Shown: positions 25,430 to 34,417 of the stretch, piece after piece
Layout: each line of letters starts with the position of its first letter
How positions within the stretch are numbered: position 1 is the stretch's first letter
Origin: Sphingomonas telluris
GTDB taxonomy: Bacteria; Pseudomonadota; Alphaproteobacteria; Sphingomonadales; Sphingomonadaceae
Length of the DNA stretch: 64,000 nt
Assembly: GCF_022568775.1 (NCBI RefSeq)
Contig: NZ_JAKZHW010000001.1
Coordinates: 1,054,001-1,118,000 of the forward strand
Direction: 5' to 3'
Position numbers and translations under genes: made by a program
Notes under the pieces: model-generated
What the model saw: the letters and a program-made list of their open reading frames with translations, nothing else
Database searches by the model: none
Told to the model about the DNA's origin: nothing

Positions 25430-26092
25430 ATGTATCGAGTGCTGGACATCCTATCGCCGCAGGAAATTGCGGAATGCCGGCAGATCGCGGCGACCGCGCC
25501 TTTCGTCGACGGCAAGATCAGCAACCCGCACAACAAGGCCAAGCAGAACGAGCAGTTGCACGAGCAGCAGGCTTATCAGCGCAGCGCCAAGATCGTCCTG
25601 GACGCAATGCTGCGAAGCGAGGAATTCCACGAATTCGCCTTCCCGGTGCAGGTCGCTCCCCCGCTACTCACCCGATACAAGCCGGGGATGCATTACGGCG
25701 CCCATGCCGACGCGGCCTACCTGAAGTTGCAGCACGGGACGGTGCGCAGCGACCTCAGCTGCACCATCTTCCTCAACGAGCCGGAGACGTACGAGGGCGG
25801 CTCGCTCCACATCCGGCTGGCCGATGCGAGCATCCGGTTCAAGCTCCAGCCCGGGCAGGCAATCGTCTATCCGTCGGACACTCTGCACGAAGTCGAGTCC
25901 GTCACGAGCGGCGAGCGGCTGGTCGCGATCACCTTCATCCAGAGCCGCGTGAAGGACCCTTTCCACCGGAATATGCTGTTCGAGCTTAACGAGGTTGCAG
26001 CCTTGGAGGGCAACAACATGAGCCAGGAAAATTTCAGCCGGATGCAGCTGATTCAGGCGAACCTGCTGCGCTACTGGGGCGACCAGCCTTAG
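25430..26092 (+). CDS. piuC: PKHD-type Fe(II)/2-oxoglutarate hydroxylase PiuC
   Basis: 220 residues. The N-terminus MYRVLDILSPQEIAECRQIA and GKISNPHNKAKQNEQL are family hallmarks. Iron ligands His92 and Asp94 lie in GMHYGAHADAAYL and the distal His153 in SDTLHEVESV. The C-terminal FIQSRVKDPFHR and helical tail match. PiuC/YbiX genes usually accompany TonB-dependent siderophore receptors; the substrate is not established. Here it is directly coupled to a sulfotransferase-like gene instead. Confidence 0.95.
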   Translation: MYRVLDILSPQEIAECRQIAATAPFVDGKISNPHNKAKQNEQLHEQQAYQRSAKIVLDAMLRSEEFHEFAFPVQVAPPLLTRYKPGMHYGAHADAAYLKLQHGTVRSDLSCTIFLNEPETYEGGSLHIRLADASIRFKLQPGQAIVYPSDTLHEVESVTSGERLVAITFIQSRVKDPFHRNMLFELNEVAALEGNNMSQENFSRMQLIQANLLRYWGDQP

Positions 26093-26094
26093 GC

Positions 26095-27123
26095 TTAGGC
26101 GGCCTTCTGCAGGTGTTTGCGTCCTAGCAGCTCGGCAATCTGCACCGCGTTCAACGCTGCGCCCTTGCGAAGATTGTCGCTGACCACCCACAAGCTGAGG
26201 CCGTTCTCGACGGTCGGATCCTCACGGATACGGGACACGTAGGTCGCATATTCGCCCACGGCCTCGATCGGGGTAACGTAGCCGCCCGGCTCGCGCTTAT
26301 CGACGACCATCAGGCCCGGCGCCTCGCGCAGAATGTCGCGAGCCTCGTCGGCTGAGATCTCGTTCTCGAACTCGATGTTCACAGCCTCGCTGTGTCCGAC
26401 GAACACGGGCACGCGCACGCAGGTCGCGGTCAGCTTGATCTTCGAGTCGAGGATCTTCTTGGTCTCGACGACCATCTTCCACTCTTCCTTCGTCGAGCCG
26501 TCGTCCAGAAAGGTGTCGATGTGCGGTATGACGTTGAAGGCGATCTGCTTGGAGAAGTGATGCGGCTCGTTCGCGTCGCCCACGAAGATGTTGCGCGACT
26601 GCTCGAACAGTTCGTCCATGCCGGCCTTTCCGGCGCCCGACACGGACTGGTAGGTCGCCACCACGACGCGCTTGATCTTCGCGGCATCGTGAAGCGGCTT
26701 GAGAGCGACGACGAGCTGCGCGGTCGAGCAGTTGGGGTTCGCGATGATGTTCTTCTTGGTGTAGCCCGCGATGGCCTCGGCATTCACTTCCGGCACGATC
26801 AGCGGCACGTCCGGGTCCATCCGGTACAGCGAGCTGTTGTCGATGACCGTGCAGCCGGACTGAGCCGCACGCGGCGCGTGCACCTTGGTGACCTCGGATC
26901 CCGCGGCGAACAGGGCAATGTCCCAGCCGGTGAAGTCGAAATGTTCGAGGTTCTTGACCTTGAGCTCCACGCCGCTGTCGCCGAAGTCGATCACATCACC
27001 CGTCGAGCGTGCCGACGCCACCGCAGCGATCTCGTCGATCGGGAATTGACGCTCCGCGAGAATGTTCAGCATCTCGCGCCCGACATTGCCCGTCGCGCCT
27101 ACGACTGCGACCCGATAACCCAT
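26095..27123 (-). CDS. asd: Aspartate-semialdehyde dehydrogenase
   Basis: 342 residues. It reduces aspartyl-4-phosphate to the semialdehyde for lysine/DAP, threonine and methionine synthesis. NADP-binding GATGNVGREML at the N-terminus, active-site Cys in NPNCSTAQLV (about 130), QSVSGAGKAGMDEL, and the substrate-binding RVPVFVGHSEAVN are present. The ATG at 27121-27123 gives MGYRVAVVGATG; an in-frame ATG at 27189 would add 22 unlikely residues. The stop is just after the convergent piuC stop. Confidence 0.97.
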   Translation of the reverse strand: MGYRVAVVGATGNVGREMLNILAERQFPIDEIAAVASARSTGDVIDFGDSGVELKVKNLEHFDFTGWDIALFAAGSEVTKVHAPRAAQSGCTVIDNSSLYRMDPDVPLIVPEVNAEAIAGYTKKNIIANPNCSTAQLVVALKPLHDAAKIKRVVVATYQSVSGAGKAGMDELFEQSRNIFVGDANEPHHFSKQIAFNVIPHIDTFLDDGSTKEEWKMVVETKKILDSKIKLTATCVRVPVFVGHSEAVNIEFENEISADEARDILREAPGLMVVDKREPGGYVTPIEAVGEYATYVSRIREDPTVENGLSLWVVSDNLRKGAALNAVQIAELLGRKHLQKAA

Positions 27124-27270
27124 TTCGTCCTCCGTTTCGCCGACGCACCTAGTGCACGCGGGTGGATTAACCAAGTGTCGGGATCCCAAATAATTTGATA
27201 TGCAATGGGTCCAAGCGACGCGCCCCGCGCAGATCGCGAGACGCGCCCTTTCTGGTGAAGGGAGGTCCTC

Positions 27271-28122
27271 GTGCCTGCGACTACCGTATCCGCGTCCCGC
27301 TCAACCGCCTCTTCAGACATTGCTGTTCGCAAGATCAGCTGGGATGACGCCCGCGCCGCTCTTCGTGAAGGCTGGGGCGATTTCATGGAGATGCGCGGCG
27401 ACCTGATCTTCGTCGGCCTGCTTTATCCCTTGATCGGCGTCGTCGCCGCGACGGCGATCATCGGCGGCGCCTTGCTTCCATTGCTCTTCCCGATTGTCGC
27501 CGGGATCGCCTTTCTGGGCCCAGTAGCAGCGATCGGATTCTACGAGATGGCTCGCCGCCGCGAGCAAGGCCTTCAGTCCAACTGGCAGCATTTCTTCGAC
27601 GTCCGAAGGCGGCCCGCAGCCGATGATATCGCCAGCGTGGCAGGGTTGCTTTTGACCGTCTTTGCCGCGTGGCTGATTGTAGCAGGCGTGCTCTACGTCG
27701 CCCTTTGGGGCTTCTGGGCGCCGCCGTGGCTGACCGAGTTCGTCTGGTACTCGCCCCACTCCCTCAGCGAGTTCGTGCGCCGGCTGTTCACGACACCCGA
27801 GGGTTGGGCCCTGATCATCCTCGGCAATGCGATCGGCTTCGCCTTCGCGGCTTTGGTGCTCGCGATCAGCGTCGTGTCCTTGCCGATGCTCGTCGACTGC
27901 AACGTCAGCGCGTCGGAAGCCGTCTCGACGTCATGGCGCGCCGCACGCACCAACCCCGGCGTAATGCTACGCTGGGGTTTGACGGTGGCAGCGCTTCTCG
28001 TGGTCGGCTCGATCCCGCTCTTCATCGGGCTCGCAGCCGTGCTGCCATGGCTCGGCTATGCGACCTGGCATTTGTACACGAAGCTGGTGGATCGCAGCTC
28101 GATACGAGCGAGCTGCGAGTAG
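27271..28122 (+). CDS. DUF2189 domain membrane protein
   Basis: 283 residues, GTG start at 27271 behind GGGAGG (27260-27265). About six TM helices. The conserved N-terminal segment ISWDDARAALREGWGDF and the following alternation of TM segments, with MARRREQGLQSNW in a cytoplasmic loop and the repeat-like DCNVSASEAVSTSWRAARTNP, are typical of DUF2189. The function is unknown; members often lie near cytochrome oxidase genes, which are absent here. Confidence 0.88.
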   Translation: MPATTVSASRSTASSDIAVRKISWDDARAALREGWGDFMEMRGDLIFVGLLYPLIGVVAATAIIGGALLPLLFPIVAGIAFLGPVAAIGFYEMARRREQGLQSNWQHFFDVRRRPAADDIASVAGLLLTVFAAWLIVAGVLYVALWGFWAPPWLTEFVWYSPHSLSEFVRRLFTTPEGWALIILGNAIGFAFAALVLAISVVSLPMLVDCNVSASEAVSTSWRAARTNPGVMLRWGLTVAALLVVGSIPLFIGLAAVLPWLGYATWHLYTKLVDRSSIRASCE

Positions 28123-28125
28123 AGC

Positions 28126-28512
28126 TCAGGCGCCCTGCGTCTCAGTGTGGCGCGTGTCGCGGCGCTCGGCGATGCGAGCCGACTTGCCGCGGCGGCCACG
28201 GAGGTAGTAGAGCTTCGCGCGGCGGACGACGCCGCGGCGGACGACCTCGATCGAATCGATCGCGGGTGAATAGAGCGGGAAGACGCGCTCGACGCCTTCG
28301 CCGAAGCTGATCTTGCGGACGGTGAAGCTGGATCCGACGCCCTTGTTCGAACGGGCGATGCAAACGCCTTCGAACGCCTGGACGCGGCTGCGGTCGCCTT
28401 CGACGACCTTCACGCCGACGCGCAGCGTGTCGCCGGGGCGAAATTCGGGGACCTTCTTGTCAGCGGTAAGCGCTTCGATGGCTTCGCGCTCAAGAGTCTC
28501 GATCAGGTTCAT
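28126..28512 (-). CDS. rplS: 50S ribosomal protein L19
   Basis: 128 residues. [70 protein letters not shown] and [15 protein letters not shown] follow the L19 sequence throughout. It sits at the 30S-50S interface. The ATG overlaps the trmD stop by 4 bp (ATGA), the classical trmD-rplS coupling. The C-terminal extension of about 12 residues is short. Confidence 0.98.
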   Translation of the reverse strand: MNLIETLEREAIEALTADKKVPEFRPGDTLRVGVKVVEGDRSRVQAFEGVCIARSNKGVGSSFTVRKISFGEGVERVFPLYSPAIDSIEVVRRGVVRRAKLYYLRGRRGKSARIAERRDTRHTETQGA

Positions 28513-29246
28513 TTCTTACTCGCTCTATCTTCACGCTGCGCGCCAGAGGGCGGTGCCTGCGATGCGCCCCCGTGGCGCTCGATCAGGTCCGGCCGCCTTA
28601 GCCGTGTATCTTCGATCGCTCTTGCGTGTCTCCACGCGGCAATCTTCGCATGATCCCCCGACCGCAGCACTTCGGGGATCGTGCGCCCTTCCCATGTTAC
28701 TGGTCGGGTATAGTGCGGATATTCGAGTAGCCCCGCTTCGAAGCTCTCCTCCTCACCGCTGGAGGCCGCGCCCATTACCCCGGGAAGCAGCCTCACGCAA
28801 GCATCCAGGATCACCATGGCGCCAAGTTCTCCGCCGGAGAGCACGTAATCGCCGATCGAGACCGGTTCGATGGACCGCGCTTCGAAGATTCGCTCGTCGA
28901 ATCCCTCGAAGCGGCCACAAAGGAGAATGACCCCCTCGCCCGCCGCCAGTTCCCGCACGCGCTGCTGGCTCAGCGGCGCCCCGCGCGGCGTCAGCGCCAG
29001 GATCGGCCGGCCATCGGCGACCCTGTCCACCGCGGCCGCCAGCACGTCCGGCTTCAGGACCATCCCGGCTCCGCCGCCGGCGGGCGTATCGTCCACGCTC
29101 CGGTGCTTGTCCGTGGCGAAGTCGCGGATCTGGACCGTATCGAGCGACCAGGTCCCTTCGCCGAGGGCCCTCCCCGCCAGGCTGACGCCCAGCGGCCCAG
29201 GAAACATCTCCGGGTAAAGCGTCAGGACGGTCGCTGCGAAAGCCAT
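28509..29246 (-). CDS. trmD: tRNA (guanine37-N1)-methyltransferase TrmD
   Basis: 245 residues. SPOUT-class methyltransferase making m1G37. [69 protein letters not shown] sequence (here [17 protein letters not shown]) and [21 protein letters not shown] are diagnostic; the knot region is intact. Upstream of rplS with a 4-bp overlap. The usual upstream partner rimM lies about 1 kb away, beyond an inserted opposite-strand gene. Confidence 0.97.
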   Translation of the reverse strand: MAFAATVLTLYPEMFPGPLGVSLAGRALGEGTWSLDTVQIRDFATDKHRSVDDTPAGGGAGMVLKPDVLAAAVDRVADGRPILALTPRGAPLSQQRVRELAAGEGVILLCGRFEGFDERIFEARSIEPVSIGDYVLSGGELGAMVILDACVRLLPGVMGAASSGEEESFEAGLLEYPHYTRPVTWEGRTIPEVLRSGDHAKIAAWRHARAIEDTRLRRPDLIERHGGASQAPPSGAQREDRASKK

Positions 29247-29296
29247 GCGCGCGGGCTAGTCGGGAACTGTGGCCGCGACAATCCATTGGGCCGCAG

Positions 29297-30256
29297 ATGG
29301 ACGAACCTCTCGACTGCCTGATCATCGGTGGTGGCCCGGCCGGGTTGACCGCGGCGATCTACCTCGCCCGCTTCCACCTCGACATCTTGGTGGTCGACGC
29401 CGCCAAGAGCCGCGCTTCTTGGATCCCTTGCACGCGCAACGTGTCGGGCTTCCCCGACGGCATCAACGGGAACGAGCTGCTGCAGCGGATGCGCGATCAC
29501 GCCTGCAAATATGGCGCGAAGGTCGTCACGGAGTTCGTCACCAAGCTCGAACGCGACGAAACGACCGGGCTGTTTACGGCGACCTGGGGCTCCGGCTCCG
29601 CGACAGCGGGGACCGTGCTGATCGCGACGGGAGTCACCAATCGCCGCCCGCCGATGGACGAGGAGCTTCATGACGAGGCGCTATCGCGCGGGCTCGTTCG
29701 CTACTGCCCCATCTGCGACGGCTACGAAGTCACCGACAAGAAGGTGGGCGTCATCGGCAGCGACAGCCACGGCGTCGCCGAGGCCCTGTTCATCCGCAGC
29801 TTCACCGCCGACGTGACGCTGATCGCGCCGGACAAGTCGCTTCGGCTGAAGCCCGAGGACCAGGAGAAATTGAAAGAAGCCGGCGTGGACTGCGTCGATG
29901 GGCCCGCACAGGCGGCCGCCATCTCGCACGATCACATCGTCGTCGACACCGCCGAGGGGCACTATACCTTCGACAGCATCTATCCCGCGCTCGGCAGCGA
30001 TACGCACACGCAGCTTGCAAAGATGGTCGGCGCGGACCTTTCGAACGACGCATGCATCAAGGTGGACAGTCACCAGCGCACCAGTGTCCCTGGGCTATAC
30101 GCTGCGGGCGACGTGGTCATCGGGCTGGACCAGATCAGCCATGCGATGGGCGAAGGCGGGGTCGCCGCAACGACCATCCGGAACGATCTTTATGCGAAGG
30201 AGCCGCGCTGGCGTGAGCCGCCGGCGGAAATGGATGAAGCCGCCAGCGGCAGCTAG
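29297..30256 (+). CDS. NAD(P)/FAD-dependent oxidoreductase, thioredoxin-reductase-like
   Basis: 319 residues. FAD-binding GGGPAGLTAAIYLARF near the N-terminus, redox-active CPICDG (Cys137, Cys140), the NAD(P) segment KVGVIGSDSHGVAEAL (GxGxxA-like but degenerate) and the C-terminal FAD motif GLYAAGDVVIGLDQISHAMGEG. The CxxC fits thioredoxin reductase. The changed NADPH loop and the extended tail suggest a paralogue (ferredoxin/thioredoxin-reductase type) rather than housekeeping TrxB. It lies on the plus strand between trmD and rimM, convergent with rimM (4-bp overlap). Confidence 0.88.
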   Translation: MDEPLDCLIIGGGPAGLTAAIYLARFHLDILVVDAAKSRASWIPCTRNVSGFPDGINGNELLQRMRDHACKYGAKVVTEFVTKLERDETTGLFTATWGSGSATAGTVLIATGVTNRRPPMDEELHDEALSRGLVRYCPICDGYEVTDKKVGVIGSDSHGVAEALFIRSFTADVTLIAPDKSLRLKPEDQEKLKEAGVDCVDGPAQAAAISHDHIVVDTAEGHYTFDSIYPALGSDTHTQLAKMVGADLSNDACIKVDSHQRTSVPGLYAAGDVVIGLDQISHAMGEGGVAATTIRNDLYAKEPRWREPPAEMDEAASGS

Positions 30257-30738
30257 GCGAGGAATTCGGGATCGATCACGATCCGATCGCCTTCCAGATC
30301 GGCGATGCCTTGCCTGTAAGAGATGAGCGACTTGCGACCGTTCGGAAGCTCGACCTCGAGCAGGTCGCCTGCGCCGAAGTTCTCGACTGACGCGACCGTC
30401 CCAGCCGCCTGCCCGTCGCGATCGACACAGGGCATTCCGATCAGGTCTGCGTGGTAATATTCGCCCTCTTCGAGCGGCGGGAGAGCGGAGCGGTCGACCT
30501 CGACCAGCTGGCCGCGAAGCGCCTCGGCCGCTGAACGATCACCGATGCCTTCGAAGCGCGCGACGGCCGTCTTCCCGCCTTCGCGTACCGAGAGCAGGCG
30601 GCGCTCGGCGTCACCTACGAACACAATCTTGTGGGAGGCGAGGCTCGCTGCGCTGTCACTGAACAGCTTCAAGCGAACCTCGCCCTTCACGCCATGCGCG
30701 CCGGCCACTGCGGCGAGTGCGACGCGCTTTTCGGTCAT
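30253..30738 (-). CDS. rimM: Ribosome maturation factor RimM
   Basis: 161 residues. The N-terminal RimM domain starts VALAAVAGAHGVKGEVRLKLFSD; a PRC barrel follows, with LEEGEYYHADLIGMPCVD and LLEVELPNGRKSLISY. It assists 30S head assembly by binding S19. Starts 9 bp after rpsP. Confidence 0.96.
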   Translation of the reverse strand: MTEKRVALAAVAGAHGVKGEVRLKLFSDSAASLASHKIVFVGDAERRLLSVREGGKTAVARFEGIGDRSAAEALRGQLVEVDRSALPPLEEGEYYHADLIGMPCVDRDGQAAGTVASVENFGAGDLLEVELPNGRKSLISYRQGIADLEGDRIVIDPEFLA

Positions 30739-30747
30739 GGGACCGAG

Positions 30748-31440
30748 TTAGGCCTGCTCGGCCTTCTCGGCGCCCTCGGCCGGAGCGTCCTCAGCGGCGC
30801 CCTCGGCGGGCTCTTCAGCGGACACGCCCTCGGCTTCGGCCGTCGGCTGCTCAGCCGTCTCGGCGCCCTCAGCCGGAGCGTCCTCGACCGAACCCTCGGC
30901 CGGCTCAGACGAAGACTCTGCAGCCTGAGTTTCCTCGGCAGCGGGGGTCTCCTCGGCCGTGGCTTCGGCAACCTGCTCGGCTTCAGGAGTCGGCTCGGCA
31001 GTGGCAGCCTCGACTTCCGCGGCGACGACAGCTTCGGCCTCGGCGGCTTCGTCGGCGGTGGCGACGGGCTCTTCGGCCGGAGCAGCCGCGGCTTCAGCGG
31101 CCTCGGCAGCCTTGGTCGCACGCTCCTCGGCGCGCTCCTTGGCCTTCTCGCCCGGCTCCGCCTTCTTAGGGTTGTTGCGAGCCGGACGCTCCTTCAGGCC
31201 GGCGGCATCGAGGAAGCGCAGGACGCGGTCCGACGGCTGCGCGCCGACCGACAGCCAATGGGTGATGCGGTCGTTGTCGAGCTTCACGCGCTCCGGCGAA
31301 TCCTTCGCCAGCAGCGGGTTGTAGGTGCCGACCTTCTCGATGAAGCGGCCGTCGCGCGCATTACGGCTGTCGGCCACGACGATGCGATAATAGGGACGCT
31401 TCTTGGACCCGCCACGGGCCAGACGAATTGCTACTGCCAT
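30748..31440 (-). CDS. rpsP: 30S ribosomal protein S16 with a long acidic Ala/Glu-rich C-terminal extension
   Basis: 230 residues against about 80-90 for a typical S16. Residues 1 to about 85 are a normal S16 ([37 protein letters not shown]). The remaining 145 residues are low-complexity Ala/Glu/Pro/Thr with almost no basic residues after a short Lys/Arg-rich hinge ([20 protein letters not shown]). The tail contains a duplication, [20 protein letters not shown] and [20 protein letters not shown]. Long S16 tails occur in sphingomonads from memory; the role is unknown. The gene lies between ffh and rimM. Confidence 0.95.
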   Translation of the reverse strand: MAVAIRLARGGSKKRPYYRIVVADSRNARDGRFIEKVGTYNPLLAKDSPERVKLDNDRITHWLSVGAQPSDRVLRFLDAAGLKERPARNNPKKAEPGEKAKERAEERATKAAEAAEAAAAPAEEPVATADEAAEAEAVVAAEVEAATAEPTPEAEQVAEATAEETPAAEETQAAESSSEPAEGSVEDAPAEGAETAEQPTAEAEGVSAEEPAEGAAEDAPAEGAEKAEQA

Positions 31441-31466
31441 GTCTTCTATCCTTCTTCTAAACGCTT

Positions 31467-32939
31467 TTATTTTTTACCGAATTTGTCGAATCCTGGAGGG
31501 AGGTTAAACGGCTGGCCGCCGAGGCCGGGCAACGCGGCCCCGCCACCGAACCCGCCTGGCGGCACCGCGCCGGGAGCAAGCCCACCTAGGGCGCCTTCCA
31601 TTCCACCCGTCCCGAACATCGCGGCGAGCTTGCCGAGCCCGCCCATCTTCTTCAGCCGCTTCATCACCGTGGACATTTCCTGGTGCATCTTGAGCAGCTT
31701 GTTCACTTCCTGAACCGTCGTCCCACTGCCCTTGGCAATGCGGATCTTGCGCTTGGCATTGATGACGTCGGGCTTGGCGCGCTCCTTGGCGGTCATGGAG
31801 GACAGCATCGCCTCCATGTGGACCAGCGCCTTCGAATCCTGCGCCTTGTCCATCGCGCCCTTCATGCCCTTCATGCCGGGCATCATCCCCGCGAGCGCGC
31901 CGAGGCCGCCCATGCGCTGCATCTGGCGAAGCTGCGACCAGAGATCGTCCAGGTCGAACTTGCCCTTGGCCATCTTGGCGGCGAGCTTCTCGGCTTCATC
32001 GACCTGGATGGTCTCGGCAGCGCGCTCGACCAGGCTGACGACGTCGCCCATGCCGAGGATGCGGCCGGCGACGCGGTCCGGGTGGAAAGCCTCGAGCTTG
32101 TCGAGCGCCTCGCCGACGCCGGCGAACTTGATCGGCTTGCCGGTAACCGCACGCATCGACAGAGCAGCACCACCGCGGGCATCGCCGTCCATGCGGGTCA
32201 GCACCACGCCGGTGAGCTCGACCTCACCCGCGAAGCCCTTGGCGACGTTGACCGCGTCCTGGCCCGTCAGGCTATCGACGACGAGAAGGGTTTCGGTCGG
32301 GCTCGACGCCTGCGCAACGGCCTTCATCTCGCCCATCAGCGCATCGTCGACGTGCAGGCGGCCTGCCGTATCGAGCAGGACCACGTCATAGGCCTGCAGC
32401 TTGGCGGCCTGGATCGCGCGCTTGGCGATGTCGACCGGCTGCTGACCGGCGACGATGGGAAGCGTGTCCACGTTCGTCTGGCGGCCGAGAACCGCGAGCT
32501 GCTCCTGCGCGGCCGGACGAGCCACGTCGAGCGAGGCCATCAGAACCCGCTTGCGCTCACGCTCGGTCAGCCGCTTCGCCAGCTTGGCGGTCGTGGTCGT
32601 CTTACCGGAACCCTGCAGGCCGACCATCATGATGACGGCTGGCGGCGAAACGTCGAGGTTCAGCTCGGCGGTTTCGGACCCGAGCGTCTCGACGAGGGCA
32701 TCGTTGACGATCTTGACGACCATCTGGCCCGGCGTGACCGAGCGGATGACTTCCTGGCCGACGGCTTTTTCGGTGACCTTGTCGACGAAGTCGCGGGCCA
32801 CGGGCAAAGCGACGTCCGCCTCGAGCAGCGCCACGCGCACCTCGCGCATTGCCGCACGCACGTCCGCTTCCGTAAGCGCGCCGCGCCCACGAAGCCGGTC
32901 AAAAACACTGCCGAGCCGATCGCTCAGACTGTCGAACAT
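31467..32939 (-). CDS. ffh: Signal recognition particle protein Ffh
   Basis: 490 residues. N domain, then G domain with [29 protein letters not shown] and [15 protein letters not shown], then a methionine-rich M domain ([20 protein letters not shown]) that binds signal peptides and 4.5S RNA, and a Gly/Pro-rich tail. It partners with FtsY, encoded nearby at 35592. First gene of the ffh-rpsP-rimM group. Confidence 0.98.
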   Translation of the reverse strand: MFDSLSDRLGSVFDRLRGRGALTEADVRAAMREVRVALLEADVALPVARDFVDKVTEKAVGQEVIRSVTPGQMVVKIVNDALVETLGSETAELNLDVSPPAVIMMVGLQGSGKTTTTAKLAKRLTERERKRVLMASLDVARPAAQEQLAVLGRQTNVDTLPIVAGQQPVDIAKRAIQAAKLQAYDVVLLDTAGRLHVDDALMGEMKAVAQASSPTETLLVVDSLTGQDAVNVAKGFAGEVELTGVVLTRMDGDARGGAALSMRAVTGKPIKFAGVGEALDKLEAFHPDRVAGRILGMGDVVSLVERAAETIQVDEAEKLAAKMAKGKFDLDDLWSQLRQMQRMGGLGALAGMMPGMKGMKGAMDKAQDSKALVHMEAMLSSMTAKERAKPDVINAKRKIRIAKGSGTTVQEVNKLLKMHQEMSTVMKRLKKMGGLGKLAAMFGTGGMEGALGGLAPGAVPPGGFGGGAALPGLGGQPFNLPPGFDKFGKK

Positions 32940-33095
32940 TCACGTCTCCCAAATCGATGTCCGGCCCCATGTGGGGACGCAAAACGCAAAATACGCCGGC
33001 GGACGAAACCTCGTCGGCCAGCGTGGATCCTTGGACCCGCACATCGATGTTGTGTCTAAAAGACGGGCGCGCCCTAGCGGATGCGCCTGCCTAAA

Positions 33096-33554
33096 TCAAC
33101 CAAGCCGCGGCTTTCCCTTCGGAGGCTTGCGCGGGCGCGACGGTCCGCCGCCCGGACCGCGAGGCCCCCTGCCCGGTCCATCGCCCGGACCCTTGCCGTT
33201 AGGGTCGCCGCGTGGTCCGCGCGGACGTCGGTCACCCGGAGGACCGCGGCGATCTCCTCCCGGTCGCTGCCGGTCAGGGACGCGGTCCATGGGCCGCGTA
33301 GCCTGCATCTGCTGGCGGGGGCCCACTGCGTAGCCCTCCTTCAGAAGCTGCGTAAACGCGGTCCGCGTGCTCTCGGCGATCGCGTCCTGCAGCTGCTTGG
33401 GCAGGTCGCCCAGCGTCACATTGGGATGGATCGCCTGAACGTCTCTCAGAAGCTGGTTCGGAAGGCCGCCGGAAGCAGCCTTCAGCGCAGCAACGGCATC
33501 GAGCACAGCCGAGAATATGATCGACTGCATCACTTCGTTGGCGGCTCTCTGCAT
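33096..33554 (-). CDS. Hypothetical protein with Arg/Gly/Pro-rich tail, upstream of ffh
   Basis: 152 residues. The first half is a compact helical region (SIIFSAVLDAVAALKAASGG, LPKQLQDAIAESTRTAFTQL). From about residue 85 the protein is disordered and very rich in Pro, Arg, Gly and Asp with RGP/RGPG-type repeats, resembling RNA-binding RGG tails. It is co-oriented with ffh (156-bp gap) and divergent from dapF. I do not recognise a named family. The reading frame is well supported by its contrast with the other frames and by the ATG at the dapF-proximal end. Confidence 0.72.
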   Translation of the reverse strand: MQRAANEVMQSIIFSAVLDAVAALKAASGGLPNQLLRDVQAIHPNVTLGDLPKQLQDAIAESTRTAFTQLLKEGYAVGPRQQMQATRPMDRVPDRQRPGGDRRGPPGDRRPRGPRGDPNGKGPGDGPGRGPRGPGGGPSRPRKPPKGKPRLG

Positions 33555-33616
33555 GATTCCTTCAATCGCGGCTGGTGGACTTGCCCTCTGCCCGTCCCTA
33601 ATTGCCGCTGCAAGTC

Positions 33617-34417
33617 ATGACACGCACCTTCCACAAGATGCACGGCCTCGGGAACGACTTCGTGATCTTCGACGCGCGCGAAGAGCCGCTTGCCATGGAC
33701 GAGCCGTTGGCCCGCTCCGTGTCGGACCGGAAGACGGGCGTTGGCTGCGATCAGTTGATCGTCCTCGAGAAATCCGGCGTCGCCGATCTGCGCATGCGGA
33801 TCTGGAACCATGACGGGATCGAGGTCGAAAGCTGCGGCAACGCCTCACGCTGCGTCGTCGCGCTGACCCACGCCAAGACGATCGAGACCGGTGGTGGTCT
33901 GGTGACGGGCGAAGAGGATGGCAGCGAGATCGAAGTGTCGCTCGGCGAGCCGCATTTCGAATGGGACCGCGTGCCGCTCACCTATGCCATGCCGACGAAC
34001 CCCATGCCGATGGCCTGGGGCGAGCTCCAGCATCCGATCGCGCTGAATGTCGGCAACCCGCACGTGGTTTTTTTCGTCGAGAACGCCGAGGGCATCGACC
34101 TGGACGAGTTGGGGCCGAGGATCGAGCATGATCCAGTCTTCCCCGACCGCATCAACGTGAATGTCGCGGAGGTGCGGCAGGAAGGCATTCGCCTGCGCAC
34201 GTGGGAGCGCGGCGCAGGGATCACCCGCGCCTGCGGAACAGGTGCGAGCGCAACTGCCGTCGCAGCGATCCTCACCAAGCGAGTCCAATCGCCGGTAAAG
34301 GTGACCATGCGCGGTGGCTCCCTGACGATTTCCTGGGAGCCGGGCCAGCCGATCCGCATGCGTGGCGGCGCAACCTACGTCTTCAAGGGCGAGATCGACC
34401 TCGAGGCGCTCGCATGA
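33617..34417 (+). CDS. dapF: Diaminopimelate epimerase
   Basis: 266 residues. It converts LL- to meso-diaminopimelate for lysine and peptidoglycan. MTRTFHKMHGLGNDFVIFDAR is the standard opening. The two catalytic cysteines are Cys73 (ESCGNASRCV) and Cys206 (ACGTGASATA). Start ATG 33617 fits the family; it lies 62 bp from the divergent upstream gene. Its stop overlaps mtaB (ATGA), and it heads a six-gene coupled operon. Confidence 0.97.
   Translation: MTRTFHKMHGLGNDFVIFDAREEPLAMDEPLARSVSDRKTGVGCDQLIVLEKSGVADLRMRIWNHDGIEVESCGNASRCVVALTHAKTIETGGGLVTGEEDGSEIEVSLGEPHFEWDRVPLTYAMPTNPMPMAWGELQHPIALNVGNPHVVFFVENAEGIDLDELGPRIEHDPVFPDRINVNVAEVRQEGIRLRTWERGAGITRACGTGASATAVAAILTKRVQSPVKVTMRGGSLTISWEPGQPIRMRGGATYVFKGEIDLEALA

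Noticed and set aside
24214..25989. Long plus-strand frame spanning the sulfotransferase-like and piuC genes
   Set aside because: Arg-rich, domain-free translation in a different frame from two genes with clear motifs.
27124..27270. tRNA or leader RNA between asd and the DUF2189 gene
   Set aside because: No cloverleaf, CCA end or riboswitch-like pairing found; it is an ordinary divergent promoter region.
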